Assembly: GCA_005239795.1 (NCBI GenBank)
Contig: SBBH01000114.1
Location: forward strand, 1 to 6,631
Length of the DNA: 6,631 bases
Origin: Planctomycetales bacterium
GTDB taxonomy: Bacteria > Planctomycetota > SBBH01
Direction of reading: 5' to 3'
The number at the start of each line of letters is the position of its first letter. Within the stretch, counting starts at the first letter, position 1. Positions 1 to 6,466 of the stretch are shown piece after piece. The notes beneath the pieces are model-generated. The model searched no databases, was not told the origin of the DNA, and worked only from the letters and a program-made list of their open reading frames with translations. The translations under genes and the position numbers were made by a program.

Positions 1-3000
1 CCACCCAAAACTGGCTTCCTACAGGCGAGACGCGATCTTGAACCTCTTCATAATCGCTTCCACCGGACGCAGGGACAAGAAACCGGGGCGCCCCATAAGG
101 ATCCTGCAGACCCGCCATGATCAGGTCCCCGTTTTCCTTGACGGCTTGGAAAGTCCCATCCAACGAATCCCATCGATAAAAGCCGTCCGGATGATCCCGG
201 TTTTCCGAGTAACACCCTCCTCCAAAGGAGCGAAATTTCACGCCATTCTCATCGAAGATCGTATCCATCGCGTAGTATTCCGCTCCCGACGGTGTGATCC
301 TTGCGACGATGCCGACCTGTCCATAAATGTAGCGGGAATCAATGCCCTGAGCTTCATCCTGCACGCGGATCACCCTGCCACGACTGTCATAGGTGAAACA
401 CATCAAGCCGGCCCCTGTATCCAGGGAAGTGACATCTCCATTGGGACTGCGCGTCCAGTCGCGCCCGTTCACCCCAGTCACGCGCCACGTCACGGGGTCA
501 CGGGAGAACTGTTCTGAGATGCCGTTACGCGAAAGTTCCCTCAGGCCGCCGTCATCATGCTGATCGATGTCTAATTTGATCTGGAACTTAGGAGGAGGAA
601 CGCCGTCCCCATCGGGATTGTCCACCCCCAGATAGGCCGTCGTCACCCGCGATTGAAACTCACCCTCGTAGAACGACTCTTGGCCAGTGTACTTTCTGTT
701 CCAACTCCCATCTCCGTTAAAGAGGAACCGCCCAACGAATAAGGGCTTCCCTTCCCCATCGAGATCGGTTGTGGTTCCAAGGATGGACCGGGGTGTGACG
801 GAATCGTAGCAATGTGTCTGGTAATCAAACCCCCGTTCCGGGTGGTAGCTCGTTCGCCTCACAAGCATCCCCTCCGGACCGAACCGTTCCTGCACCACGG
901 ACTCCCCCCCCAAAAAGGTGTCGGCCCGCCAGACGGTCTTCGTCGCCGATCCGTCTGGCACCGTGACGTCGATCCGATTCAGGCGGTTCGCGCCATCGTA
1001 ATAATAATAAGTCTTCCTATCTCCAAAGGTGTCAGAAGCGGGAAGCCCGCGAGAGTCAACAGCCGACTCATAGACATACTTCTGCAGCGGCCTGCCATCG
1101 ATCTTCACGAACCGCGTTGTCCGAGTGGTCAGTCCCCCTTCAACCTCCACCGACTCAAAAATCTCGTAACCCACCGCCCCCACCTCCCCTTTCACATAGT
1201 TATCCGTACGAATGCCGGGGTCGACGACGACCACGCGGTTGAAGGTCTCTCCGTCCACTCCAGGGGCAGGGAAGATGCTTGTTTCCGTCGTGCGGGTGAG
1301 ACCGTCTGTTTTGATAAAGGCTTGTGTGCCGTTTGGATCTTTCGACCATTCGGTCTCGCCGCGATCATCGTACTTAAACTCCCAAAAGCTGCCATCGGCC
1401 ATCATCACCCTTACAAGTTGTCCCCCCTGCTCGTACGTCAACATTTCAGTTTTGGACCCTTGGCCCCTGTCCATGACGGTCTTTTGGACACATCTGCCAT
1501 AGACGTCATAGACATACTGAACGTTTGGGTTCGTCGTCTTGTCACCGTCGCCGGTGATGTCGATCAACTGGCACAGCAGGTTTCCCGCCTTGTCGTACTC
1601 ATAACGCGTCGTGAGGCCCGCGGGATCTGTCATGCTCGCGACTTTGTCGCTGTTTGGATAATACTCCCACTGCGTGGTCGCGCCCGTAGGATCTGTCTCG
1701 GTCTTCTTCAGCCTCTTGTCGAACGTCCTTGTCGTCACAAGAAGCTGATCCGGCTGGCCAGCATCTGTCGAGATCCGGCGCAGCGTCTCCTGGTAGACGT
1801 TCCCCTGGGAATCATATTTGTAGGTCCGCTCGTCGATGGTCTGTCCATCGGCCCCTGTCTGCCGAACGAGCGTCACGCGGTCGAGCGCATCGTACTGGCG
1901 GAAGGTCTTATTCCCTAAAGTGTCGGTTTCACAGGTCGGCAACTCGTTGAGGTCGCGTAGAGTCTCGGCGACACGCGCTGTAACACGTTGGCCATTTTGA
2001 TCGTAGAGCGTCAGTGTGGAGCGGTTCGGCTTCCCGCGCTCGTCGTATTCTGTCTCCGTCCTCTCGATGGGAATCCCCCCTTTGCGATAGGACGTTGAGC
2101 AGGTCACACGGCCGTTGTAATCGTAGACAAAATCGACGTAGCTTCCATCCACCGTCTCGCGTCGGACGACCTCGCCATGCCCGTTATAGGTCACTCGTTC
2201 AAGAAGCTCATCACCTAGAAAGGTTTCTCTAAGTCTCCCAAACTTGTCATATCCGTACTCACGGACAATATCCGGCCCCACGCCCATCTTCCGCACGATA
2301 CGCACCACCTGATTATCGCTGTTGTACTCATAGCGCACTTCAGGGTCCTTGGGATCTGGATTGAGAGGATCAGCCCGATTGTAGGTCGCCTTGAGCTGGA
2401 AGAGACCTTCGAACTCGTTCTGGACATGCAGGCGTTTTCCGTCAAGACCGAAATCAGTGGAGCTCAACACTTCCCGTCCCCACTCGTCATAGTTGATGTC
2501 CGTCTGCTTCTTTGTCCAATTACAATCGATCCGGCGTTTCAAGCGCCCGTTGACATCGTAGCAGAATTCGGCGACCGCCCCCGTCTGGCCATCTATCTCT
2601 TTCATCACCTTGTTCGTCAGGGGATTGACCTGCTTGATCACCATCAATTCGCCGTTGTGCTTCTGACTGACCTCGTTTCCCCACGGGTCGTAGGTCACCT
2701 CCTTAAACACCTGGATCTTTCCATCAAGATCGCGGACTATTTGCTTGGTTACCTGACCGCGGGAGTTGTACTCGTACTCAGTCCGGACGCCCATCGGGTT
2801 CGTGACCGTCAGGGGATACCCCTCTCTGCTGAACGTCCAAACGATCTTCATCAGCCTCATGTGGCCGTCTGTCCCCGTCACGGGCCATTCCTCTGTCGTC
2901 TCCTGGACAAGCGGCACAGTCGTGTTCTCGAAATACCGATGACGGTAGTACACGGTCACCCTGTCGGGATCGCCCGATGCGACCGCCTCGGGGTCCCTCA

Positions 3001-4558
3001 TTTGGGTGACACGCCCATGTTCGTCGTATTGATATTCAGTGATCCTCGTCTGGGGATTCGGGTCCCACGGAGCAGAATATGATGTAACTTTCAGAACATC
3101 TCCCCGACGCAGCTTGTTTGGGTTTTGTTCGTCGTATTGGAATACCGTCGTCATCCCCGTGGGATCAGTCACACTCTCGAGGAGATCCAGTCCGGCGTGG
3201 GTGTACTTTGTAACATACGTACTGCCGGTTTGGGTATTGTGTCGACATATCTTAGTGACAACGAATCCACGCCCTTTCCTGCCAAATTGTTCTCCCTCCT
3301 CATAAAAAAAGTCCGTAAACTGTCCTTCCCCCTCGGCATGCCTCCAGAAACGATTGAACAGCTCTCCTGAAGGGCTCTTCAGGTCGTACTCCATCTCGTA
3401 ACGTGCGTATTCCGTTCCGTCCCGATTCGGCAGGATCTGCTTCTTCAAGCGGCGAAAGGGGGAGGGTGGTCCATCCACCAGGGACGATTCTTCGTATTCG
3501 TTCACAAAGGGGACTGTGCCATCTGGCAGTCTGTAAGACTTGAGAAGCGGTGTTGAGTTCTTTGGGTCCCTCAACCCTTTCCTGGTGTACTCGAAAGATA
3601 TGACATTGCCATCGGGGGATGTCATGGTTTTAAGCTTCTTCTCATCGGAAGCGTCGTAGCCAAAGCAGAATTTGCGCGGGCTCGCTCCTCCCTGCAGGAT
3701 CTCGATCGCGGTGAGGCGTGTCAGGGGTCCGTCGGGATTCTCATACGCGTAGCAAATAACATCGCCATTGGAATACCGCACCTTCTCGAGAAGCCCAGAC
3801 TTTTCCCCCGTGCGATAGTCATATTCAATGGTGAGTCCACTCGCGCGGTACTCTTTGACTGGCACGTAAACATCGAACAATCTTTTTTGGGGGGGATAAT
3901 GATTCTTCTCATATTTTTGTGTGCCGATCCGTATATACTCGACTCGATTCCCCATCGAATCTTCCTTGGAGGCGCTATACGTTTTGCCAACGATATTGGT
4001 TGTGAACCTTCGGAGAGGGGGTTTTTGGGCGTAGTTATTGTGTACCCAGGCCATCGATGGTACTTCTTTGGTTCTGGGGTTCGTCGGATCTATGAGTGTT
4101 CGCACCTGGGAGCCACCACGCCCCTTATAAAAAATAAGAGGTTTTTCACCAGAGGGAGGGACTGCCTCTTGAAAAATCCCCTCAAGGCACGAGGGGAAAA
4201 ACCCCGGCCCCATGACACTATCTGTCTCGGGATTGAAGAAACTATCATAAGTGATTGACACCATCTCACGGTAATGGGGAAGCTCGTAAAGGGGAAAGTC
4301 AATCCTCACCCGCCCCTGTATATCCCAGGGGTCGCCAATGGGGGGACCACCCACCTTCCCGGGGTCTTCCTGACGAACGTCTATATCCTGCCCTAGGCTT
4401 GGGGACGTGAGCCATTGCATAAAATTTAACCAGCCCGTCAATTCTGAGGAATCCTCAGCGAACGCTGCCGGGCTCCCAACCCCAACGATGAAAACGAACA
4501 GCAAAGCCGACATTCCCCGTTTCGCAAAATTTTTCACAAGGCCCCCTTGGATTAACAT
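1..4558 (-). CDS. Sec-exported RHS/YD-repeat protein, C-terminus beyond window
   Basis: The minus frame from ATG 4558 stays open for 1519 codons to base 1; the gene is 3'-partial. Residues about 8-34 form a signal peptide: Lys/Arg n-region, hydrophobic core SALLFVFIVGVG, then Ala-Phe-Ala before Glu35. A non-repeat region follows, including MGPGFF near residue 116, which resembles the glycine-rich start of RHS shells. YD-type units begin loosely near residue 244 (EYDYRTGE) and run most clearly from about 509 (YDEHGRV) through 623 (YDPWGNE) and 986 (YEYDKAGN) to about 1386 (FTYDSRGRV). In this family such repeats build a beta-strand shell around a C-terminal cargo or toxin; that end is not visible, so toxin, adhesin or structural roles remain open. 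Two starts compete: ATG 4558 with AGGGGG ten bases upstream, or GTG 4537 with AAGGGGG four bases upstream, which gives the more compact signal peptide. The gene follows the cysteine-repeat gene by four bases. Confidence 0.9.
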   Translation of the reverse strand, partial: MLIQGGLVKNFAKRGMSALLFVFIVGVGSPAAFAEDSSELTGWLNFMQWLTSPSLGQDIDVRQEDPGKVGGPPIGDPWDIQGRVRIDFPLYELPHYREMVSITYDSFFNPETDSVMGPGFFPSCLEGIFQEAVPPSGEKPLIFYKGRGGSQVRTLIDPTNPRTKEVPSMAWVHNNYAQKPPLRRFTTNIVGKTYSASKEDSMGNRVEYIRIGTQKYEKNHYPPQKRLFDVYVPVKEYRASGLTIEYDYRTGEKSGLLEKVRYSNGDVICYAYENPDGPLTRLTAIEILQGGASPRKFCFGYDASDEKKLKTMTSPDGNVISFEYTRKGLRDPKNSTPLLKSYRLPDGTVPFVNEYEESSLVDGPPSPFRRLKKQILPNRDGTEYARYEMEYDLKSPSGELFNRFWRHAEGEGQFTDFFYEEGEQFGRKGRGFVVTKICRHNTQTGSTYVTKYTHAGLDLLESVTDPTGMTTVFQYDEQNPNKLRRGDVLKVTSYSAPWDPNPQTRITEYQYDEHGRVTQMRDPEAVASGDPDRVTVYYRHRYFENTTVPLVQETTEEWPVTGTDGHMRLMKIVWTFSREGYPLTVTNPMGVRTEYEYNSRGQVTKQIVRDLDGKIQVFKEVTYDPWGNEVSQKHNGELMVIKQVNPLTNKVMKEIDGQTGAVAEFCYDVNGRLKRRIDCNWTKKQTDINYDEWGREVLSSTDFGLDGKRLHVQNEFEGLFQLKATYNRADPLNPDPKDPEVRYEYNSDNQVVRIVRKMGVGPDIVREYGYDKFGRLRETFLGDELLERVTYNGHGEVVRRETVDGSYVDFVYDYNGRVTCSTSYRKGGIPIERTETEYDERGKPNRSTLTLYDQNGQRVTARVAETLRDLNELPTCETDTLGNKTFRQYDALDRVTLVRQTGADGQTIDERTYKYDSQGNVYQETLRRISTDAGQPDQLLVTTRTFDKRLKKTETDPTGATTQWEYYPNSDKVASMTDPAGLTTRYEYDKAGNLLCQLIDITGDGDKTTNPNVQYVYDVYGRCVQKTVMDRGQGSKTEMLTYEQGGQLVRVMMADGSFWEFKYDDRGETEWSKDPNGTQAFIKTDGLTRTTETSIFPAPGVDGETFNRVVVVDPGIRTDNYVKGEVGAVGYEIFESVEVEGGLTTRTTRFVKIDGRPLQKYVYESAVDSRGLPASDTFGDRKTYYYYDGANRLNRIDVTVPDGSATKTVWRADTFLGGESVVQERFGPEGMLVRRTSYHPERGFDYQTHCYDSVTPRSILGTTTDLDGEGKPLFVGRFLFNGDGSWNRKYTGQESFYEGEFQSRVTTAYLGVDNPDGDGVPPPKFQIKLDIDQHDDGGLRELSRNGISEQFSRDPVTWRVTGVNGRDWTRSPNGDVTSLDTGAGLMCFTYDSRGRVIRVQDEAQGIDSRYIYGQVGIVARITPSGAEYYAMDTIFDENGVKFRSFGGGCYSENRDHPDGFYRWDSLDGTFQAVKENGDLIMAGLQDPYGAPRFLVPASGGSDYEEVQDRVSPVGSQFWV
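4172..4196 (-). terminator. Terminator-like stem-loop inside the RHS coding region
   Basis: On the minus strand CCCCTC and GAGGGG (from plus positions 4191-4196 and 4178-4183) pair around a seven-base loop, followed by A and five T residues (4172-4176). This matches the form of a short Rho-independent terminator, about 360 bases into the RHS gene. Translation would normally suppress it; a role in polarity is possible but unproven. Confidence 0.3.
4542..4548 (-). promoter_or_regulatory. Alternative ribosome site for a GTG start of the RHS gene
   Basis: The minus strand reads AAGGGGG four bases before GTG 4537, which is in frame with and seven codons downstream of ATG 4558. Starting here gives a classic short signal peptide beginning Met-Lys-Asn-Phe. 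The spacing is slightly short, so the two starts cannot be separated by sequence alone. Confidence 0.4.
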
Positions 4559-4562
4559 TGTT

Positions 4563-5069
4563 CTAAAACCCCCTGCCAGGGCAGGACAGGAATCCGTCGT
4601 TGGCTGGCGTTTTCTTCTTGCATTCTGGACACTCCGTTCTCTTCTTTGGACACTCCGTTTCTACTTTTACCTCTGGACACTCCGTCTTCACCACTGGACA
4701 CTCCGTTTCTACCTTTGGACATTTGGTGCACTGACACTTTGTTTTTATCACAGGGCATTTTGTTTTTTTCCTGGGGCATTTCGTCTCTTCCGGGTTTCTA
4801 GGGCATTCTGTTTTTGTATCCGGACATATTGTCAGCCTGATAGGGCATTCGGTGTCTATCGGCGCGGTACAGATCGTGTCTACCGGTCCGGTGCATATAG
4901 TCACGACTTCGGGGCATGTTGTAGTCCCGGGCCCGCCAGGGAGACAGTTAGTGACATCCGGCGGCGCAAAGGTGGCGGCAAAAGGCTCGGCCCCAAAGAC
5001 CCCCGCCGAGAGCAGACAGAACAGAATCCAATAATGGATCCTCAAGGAAGTTTTCATTTTCATATTCAT
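4563..5069 (-). CDS. Secreted cysteine-rich Cys-Pro heptad-repeat protein
   Basis: This is a 168-residue protein of no family I recognise. ATG 5069 is chosen because AAGGGG lies five bases upstream and because the protein then starts directly with a signal peptide: Lys/Arg/His n-region, core YWILFCLLSAGVF, likely cleavage near Val-Phe-Gly before Ala27. The frame extends upstream to ATG 5171, but that adds 34 residues ahead of the signal. The mature part holds 18 cysteines, 12 of them followed by proline. The usual unit is Cys-Pro-x-x-x-Thr-x, so cysteines recur every 7 residues, sometimes 8 or 9. Residues 111-118 break the rhythm with a tight cluster (KCQCTKCP), as does PEC at 148-150. Lys and Glu fill variable positions in the C-terminal half. 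There is no lipobox cysteine. Disulfide-stapled fibre, metal binding or a partner for the RHS protein are possible roles; none is shown. The stop lies four bases before the RHS ATG. Confidence 0.82.
   Translation of the reverse strand: MNMKMKTSLRIHYWILFCLLSAGVFGAEPFAATFAPPDVTNCLPGGPGTTTCPEVVTICTGPVDTICTAPIDTECPIRLTICPDTKTECPRNPEETKCPRKKTKCPVIKTKCQCTKCPKVETECPVVKTECPEVKVETECPKKRTECPECKKKTPANDGFLSCPGRGF
4569..4585 (-). promoter_or_regulatory. Ribosome site of the RHS gene partly held in a hairpin
   Basis: CCTGC (4572-4576) and GCAGG (4581-4585) form a perfect five-pair stem with a four-base loop, at the very end of the cysteine-repeat coding region. On the minus-strand transcript its 3' arm overlaps the AGGGGG (4569-4574) that would serve ATG 4558. 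Ribosomes finishing the upstream gene would open the stem, which fits translational coupling. This is inferred from base pairing only. Confidence 0.4.
4627..4706 (-). repeat. Minisatellite-like tandem repeat inside the cysteine-repeat gene
   Basis: GGACACTCCGT (plus strand) occurs perfectly at 4627-4637, 4648-4658, 4675-4685 and 4696-4706. The steps are 21, 27 and 21 bases, all multiples of three. Each copy encodes Thr-Glu-Cys-Pro at residues 145, 138, 129 and 122. The earlier Thr-Glu-Cys-Pro near residue 87 uses different codons, so this block looks recently expanded by in-frame duplication. Confidence 0.8.
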
Positions 5070-5093
5070 AAGCACCCCTTTTTCACAAAAAAA

Positions 5094-5143
5094 CCGTCGC
5101 CAGACATCATTCAGAAGAGAAGAGTGCTTGTACTGTCGCCAGA
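5094..5143 (-). repeat. Second direct repeat pair in the operon leader
   Basis: C-C/T-GTCGCCAGA occurs at 5094-5104 and again at 5133-5143, ten of eleven bases matching, 39 bases apart. The copies flank the candidate -10 and lie between the first repeat pair and the ribosome site. They may be a second operator or a transcript feature; no function is shown. Confidence 0.4.
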
Positions 5144-5156
5144 GACCTTTAGACAA
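5127..5156 (-). promoter_or_regulatory. Weak sigma70-like promoter candidate
   Basis: On the minus strand TTGTCT (5151-5156) and TACAAG (5127-5132) lie 18 bases apart. Each matches four of six consensus positions. The -35 element overlaps the first copy of the TTTGGCCG/TCTAAA repeat, an arrangement seen where AraC-type activators bind beside a weak -35. It would start transcription some 50 bases before the cysteine-repeat start. The match is poor enough that chance is a real alternative. Confidence 0.25.
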
Positions 5157-5187
5157 CGGCCAAATCAACATTTTTTAGACGGCCAAA
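5148..5187 (-). repeat. Direct repeat pair, candidate AraC-type operator
   Basis: On the plus strand TTTAGACAACGGCCAAA (5148-5164) and TTTAGACGGCCAAA (5174-5187) are near-identical; the first has a two- to three-base insertion in the middle. The GGCCAAA halves recur 23 bases apart and the TTTAGAC halves 26 bases apart, roughly two helical turns. AraC-family proteins commonly bind direct repeats with about this spacing. Binding is inferred. Confidence 0.5.
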
Positions 5188-5239
5188 ACGACACACTGGG
5201 CACTTGGAGGGAGAAGGGGTCAAGTCTCGTTTATAATAT

Positions 5240-6466
5240 TTAGTGCACGCGGAAGGCGCGGATCTTTTTTTTCGTGCGCGCGCGGAACAGGCGCTGGAAG
5301 CTGCGGACGTTCTGGTAGCCGACGGCGTGGGCCACCTTCTCGAGGGTGTTGGCCCGATCCTGTAAAAGCGACTTGGCCTTCTCGATCCGGATCTTCTGGA
5401 GGTAGCCGAGGGGGCTTTGCCCGAGGTGGCGGCGGAAGAGCCGGCGCAGGAAGGTGGCGCTCACTCCCGCGACACGGGCCACCCGATCCACGGAGCAGGG
5501 CTTGTCATAATAAGTCTCGAGGTACTGCACCGCCACGGTCAGCGCCGGACCGAGATCAAGGCTTTCCGGCACGGCAGAGGCGTGCTTCTTCTGGAGGGAA
5601 TTGGGGTGCGTTTTCAAAAGGTGCAGAAGAAGCTGGTGGGAGGCGAGCGTGGAAGCATAGGGGTTTTCAAGGGTGTGTGATTCCCGCATGGCCGACTCGA
5701 CTTGAGCGATGAGCTGAGCCAGGCGCGGCGTCATCGGACGCGAGTCTTCAGCGAAGTCGAACGGCCCTTTTTCGAGAGGAATCCCTGCGGCGTCGCGGAA
5801 GGTGCGAAGGGTCTCCTGCGAAAAGCTCAGGACCCGCTCATGGAGCGGGAAGCAGTCCGGGACCAGATCCACGCGCCCGCGGGGGTTCACGATCAGGTAA
5901 TCGTCCGGCGCCAGACGCACCACGCGGCCGTCGACGCGCAAGGTCTGAACGCGGCCGACCGCGCGGACAATCGCCAAGTTGAAGGTTTTCGGACGGGGAA
6001 GTCTCGTCCCTTTCTCGCAACATCTGTTCACGAACCGCTCGGACGATTCCAAGAGGGGATCTCCGGCGAGGTTCGTGACAGACAGCATCTTCTGGATCGA
6101 GGGGCGCCTTCCGCCGTGCTGGCAGAAGAGGTTGATCGGGTAAGGGTGGCGGCTGGCGAGCGTGAATGAAAATGAAAAGGAGGCCTCCTCCCTCGGGCGG
6201 CGGGCCTGGTAGCGTCCCGGTGGAAGAGTCAGGTCCGCCGTCAGGAGCACCGGCTGGCGGGGCGCCAAGATGCCGGCCGCTTCCCTCTTGCGCACGGTCC
6301 GGCCGGCCTCGTCCTTAATCTCGATTGGGATGCGGACAATCGACACCGCGCTGGGCGGCGGCTTGGGGACGGGGCCCATCAGGGCGATCCGGACCTTCAT
6401 GCGCCCCGCCGGGCCGCGGCCGCGGTAGTGGATCGTGGCGAAAAGATGGGAGGGGACTTTAGACAT
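5240..6466 (-). CDS. AraC/XylS-family transcriptional regulator
   Basis: This is a 408-residue predicted cytoplasmic DNA-binding protein. The C-terminal ~104 residues (305-408) are an AraC-type double helix-turn-helix. The first motif (about 324-352) has SVDRVARVAGVSATFLRRLF and ends in the family's Gly-x-Ser-Pro-x-x-Tyr. The second (about 374-405) has LEKVAHAVGYQNVRSFQRLF, but its usual Gly-x-x-Pro-x-x-Tyr/Phe-Arg tail reads KKKIRAFR, so the Gly and Pro are lost. Residues about 160-205 look like a degenerate cupin-type effector domain (RVDGRVVRLAPDDYLIVNP), as in many AraC sensors. Residues 20-105 form an extra beta-rich segment that I do not recognise. The protein is longer than typical AraC members, which are near 300 residues. 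ATG 6466 has AGGAG nine bases upstream. The gene points toward the cysteine-repeat/RHS pair 170 bases away, suggesting local control by inference. The effector is unknown. Confidence 0.88.
   Translation of the reverse strand: MSKVPSHLFATIHYRGRGPAGRMKVRIALMGPVPKPPPSAVSIVRIPIEIKDEAGRTVRKREAAGILAPRQPVLLTADLTLPPGRYQARRPREEASFSFSFTLASRHPYPINLFCQHGGRRPSIQKMLSVTNLAGDPLLESSERFVNRCCEKGTRLPRPKTFNLAIVRAVGRVQTLRVDGRVVRLAPDDYLIVNPRGRVDLVPDCFPLHERVLSFSQETLRTFRDAAGIPLEKGPFDFAEDSRPMTPRLAQLIAQVESAMRESHTLENPYASTLASHQLLLHLLKTHPNSLQKKHASAVPESLDLGPALTVAVQYLETYYDKPCSVDRVARVAGVSATFLRRLFRRHLGQSPLGYLQKIRIEKAKSLLQDRANTLEKVAHAVGYQNVRSFQRLFRARTKKKIRAFRVH

Larger units (their letters stand above)
5070..5239 (-). promoter_or_regulatory. 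Putative control region of the cysteine-repeat/RHS operon
   Basis: This non-coding gap separates the regulator stop from the cysteine-repeat start. It is visibly richer in A and T than the regulator gene. It contains two pairs of direct repeats, a weak promoter-like pair, a seven-base T run on the minus strand (5087-5093) and the AAGGGG ribosome site (5075-5080). No convincing Rho-independent terminator follows the regulator stop, so read-through from the regulator gene is possible. The regulatory role is inferred from position and repeat content. Confidence 0.5.

Noticed and set aside
812..1918. Open plus-strand frame of 368 codons
   Set aside because: It is antisense to the YD-repeat frame, which reads continuously with family motifs. 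Its translation is rich in His, Arg and Val with no domain, a typical antisense shadow.
2426..3082. Open plus-strand frame of 218 codons
   Set aside because: Antisense to the RHS gene; no ribosome site or recognisable motif.
4124..4138. CTTAT-AAAAA-ATAAG small stem-loop
   Set aside because: It is AT-only except for the end pair, only five pairs, and inside a coding region; stability is too low to claim a function.
1..4558. Suspicion that the RHS gene is a frameshifted pseudogene
   Set aside because: Hand translation finds no stop, and YD motifs stay in one frame from early to late parts of the gene.
4620..4800. Possible CRISPR-like array from evenly spaced short repeats
   Set aside because: The repeat is 11 bases, the steps are multiples of three, and the whole array encodes a repeat protein with a signal peptide.
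4563..5171. Longer 202-residue version of the cysteine protein from ATG 5171
   Set aside because: It would put the signal peptide behind 34 residues and run through the leader repeats, while ATG 5069 has a well-placed AAGGGG.
4407..5243. Plus-strand frame of 278 codons with repeated Trp-Thr-Leu-Arg
   Set aside because: The repeats are the reverse reading of the Cys-Pro codons of the cysteine protein. It spans two real genes and the gap, with no signal peptide or domain.
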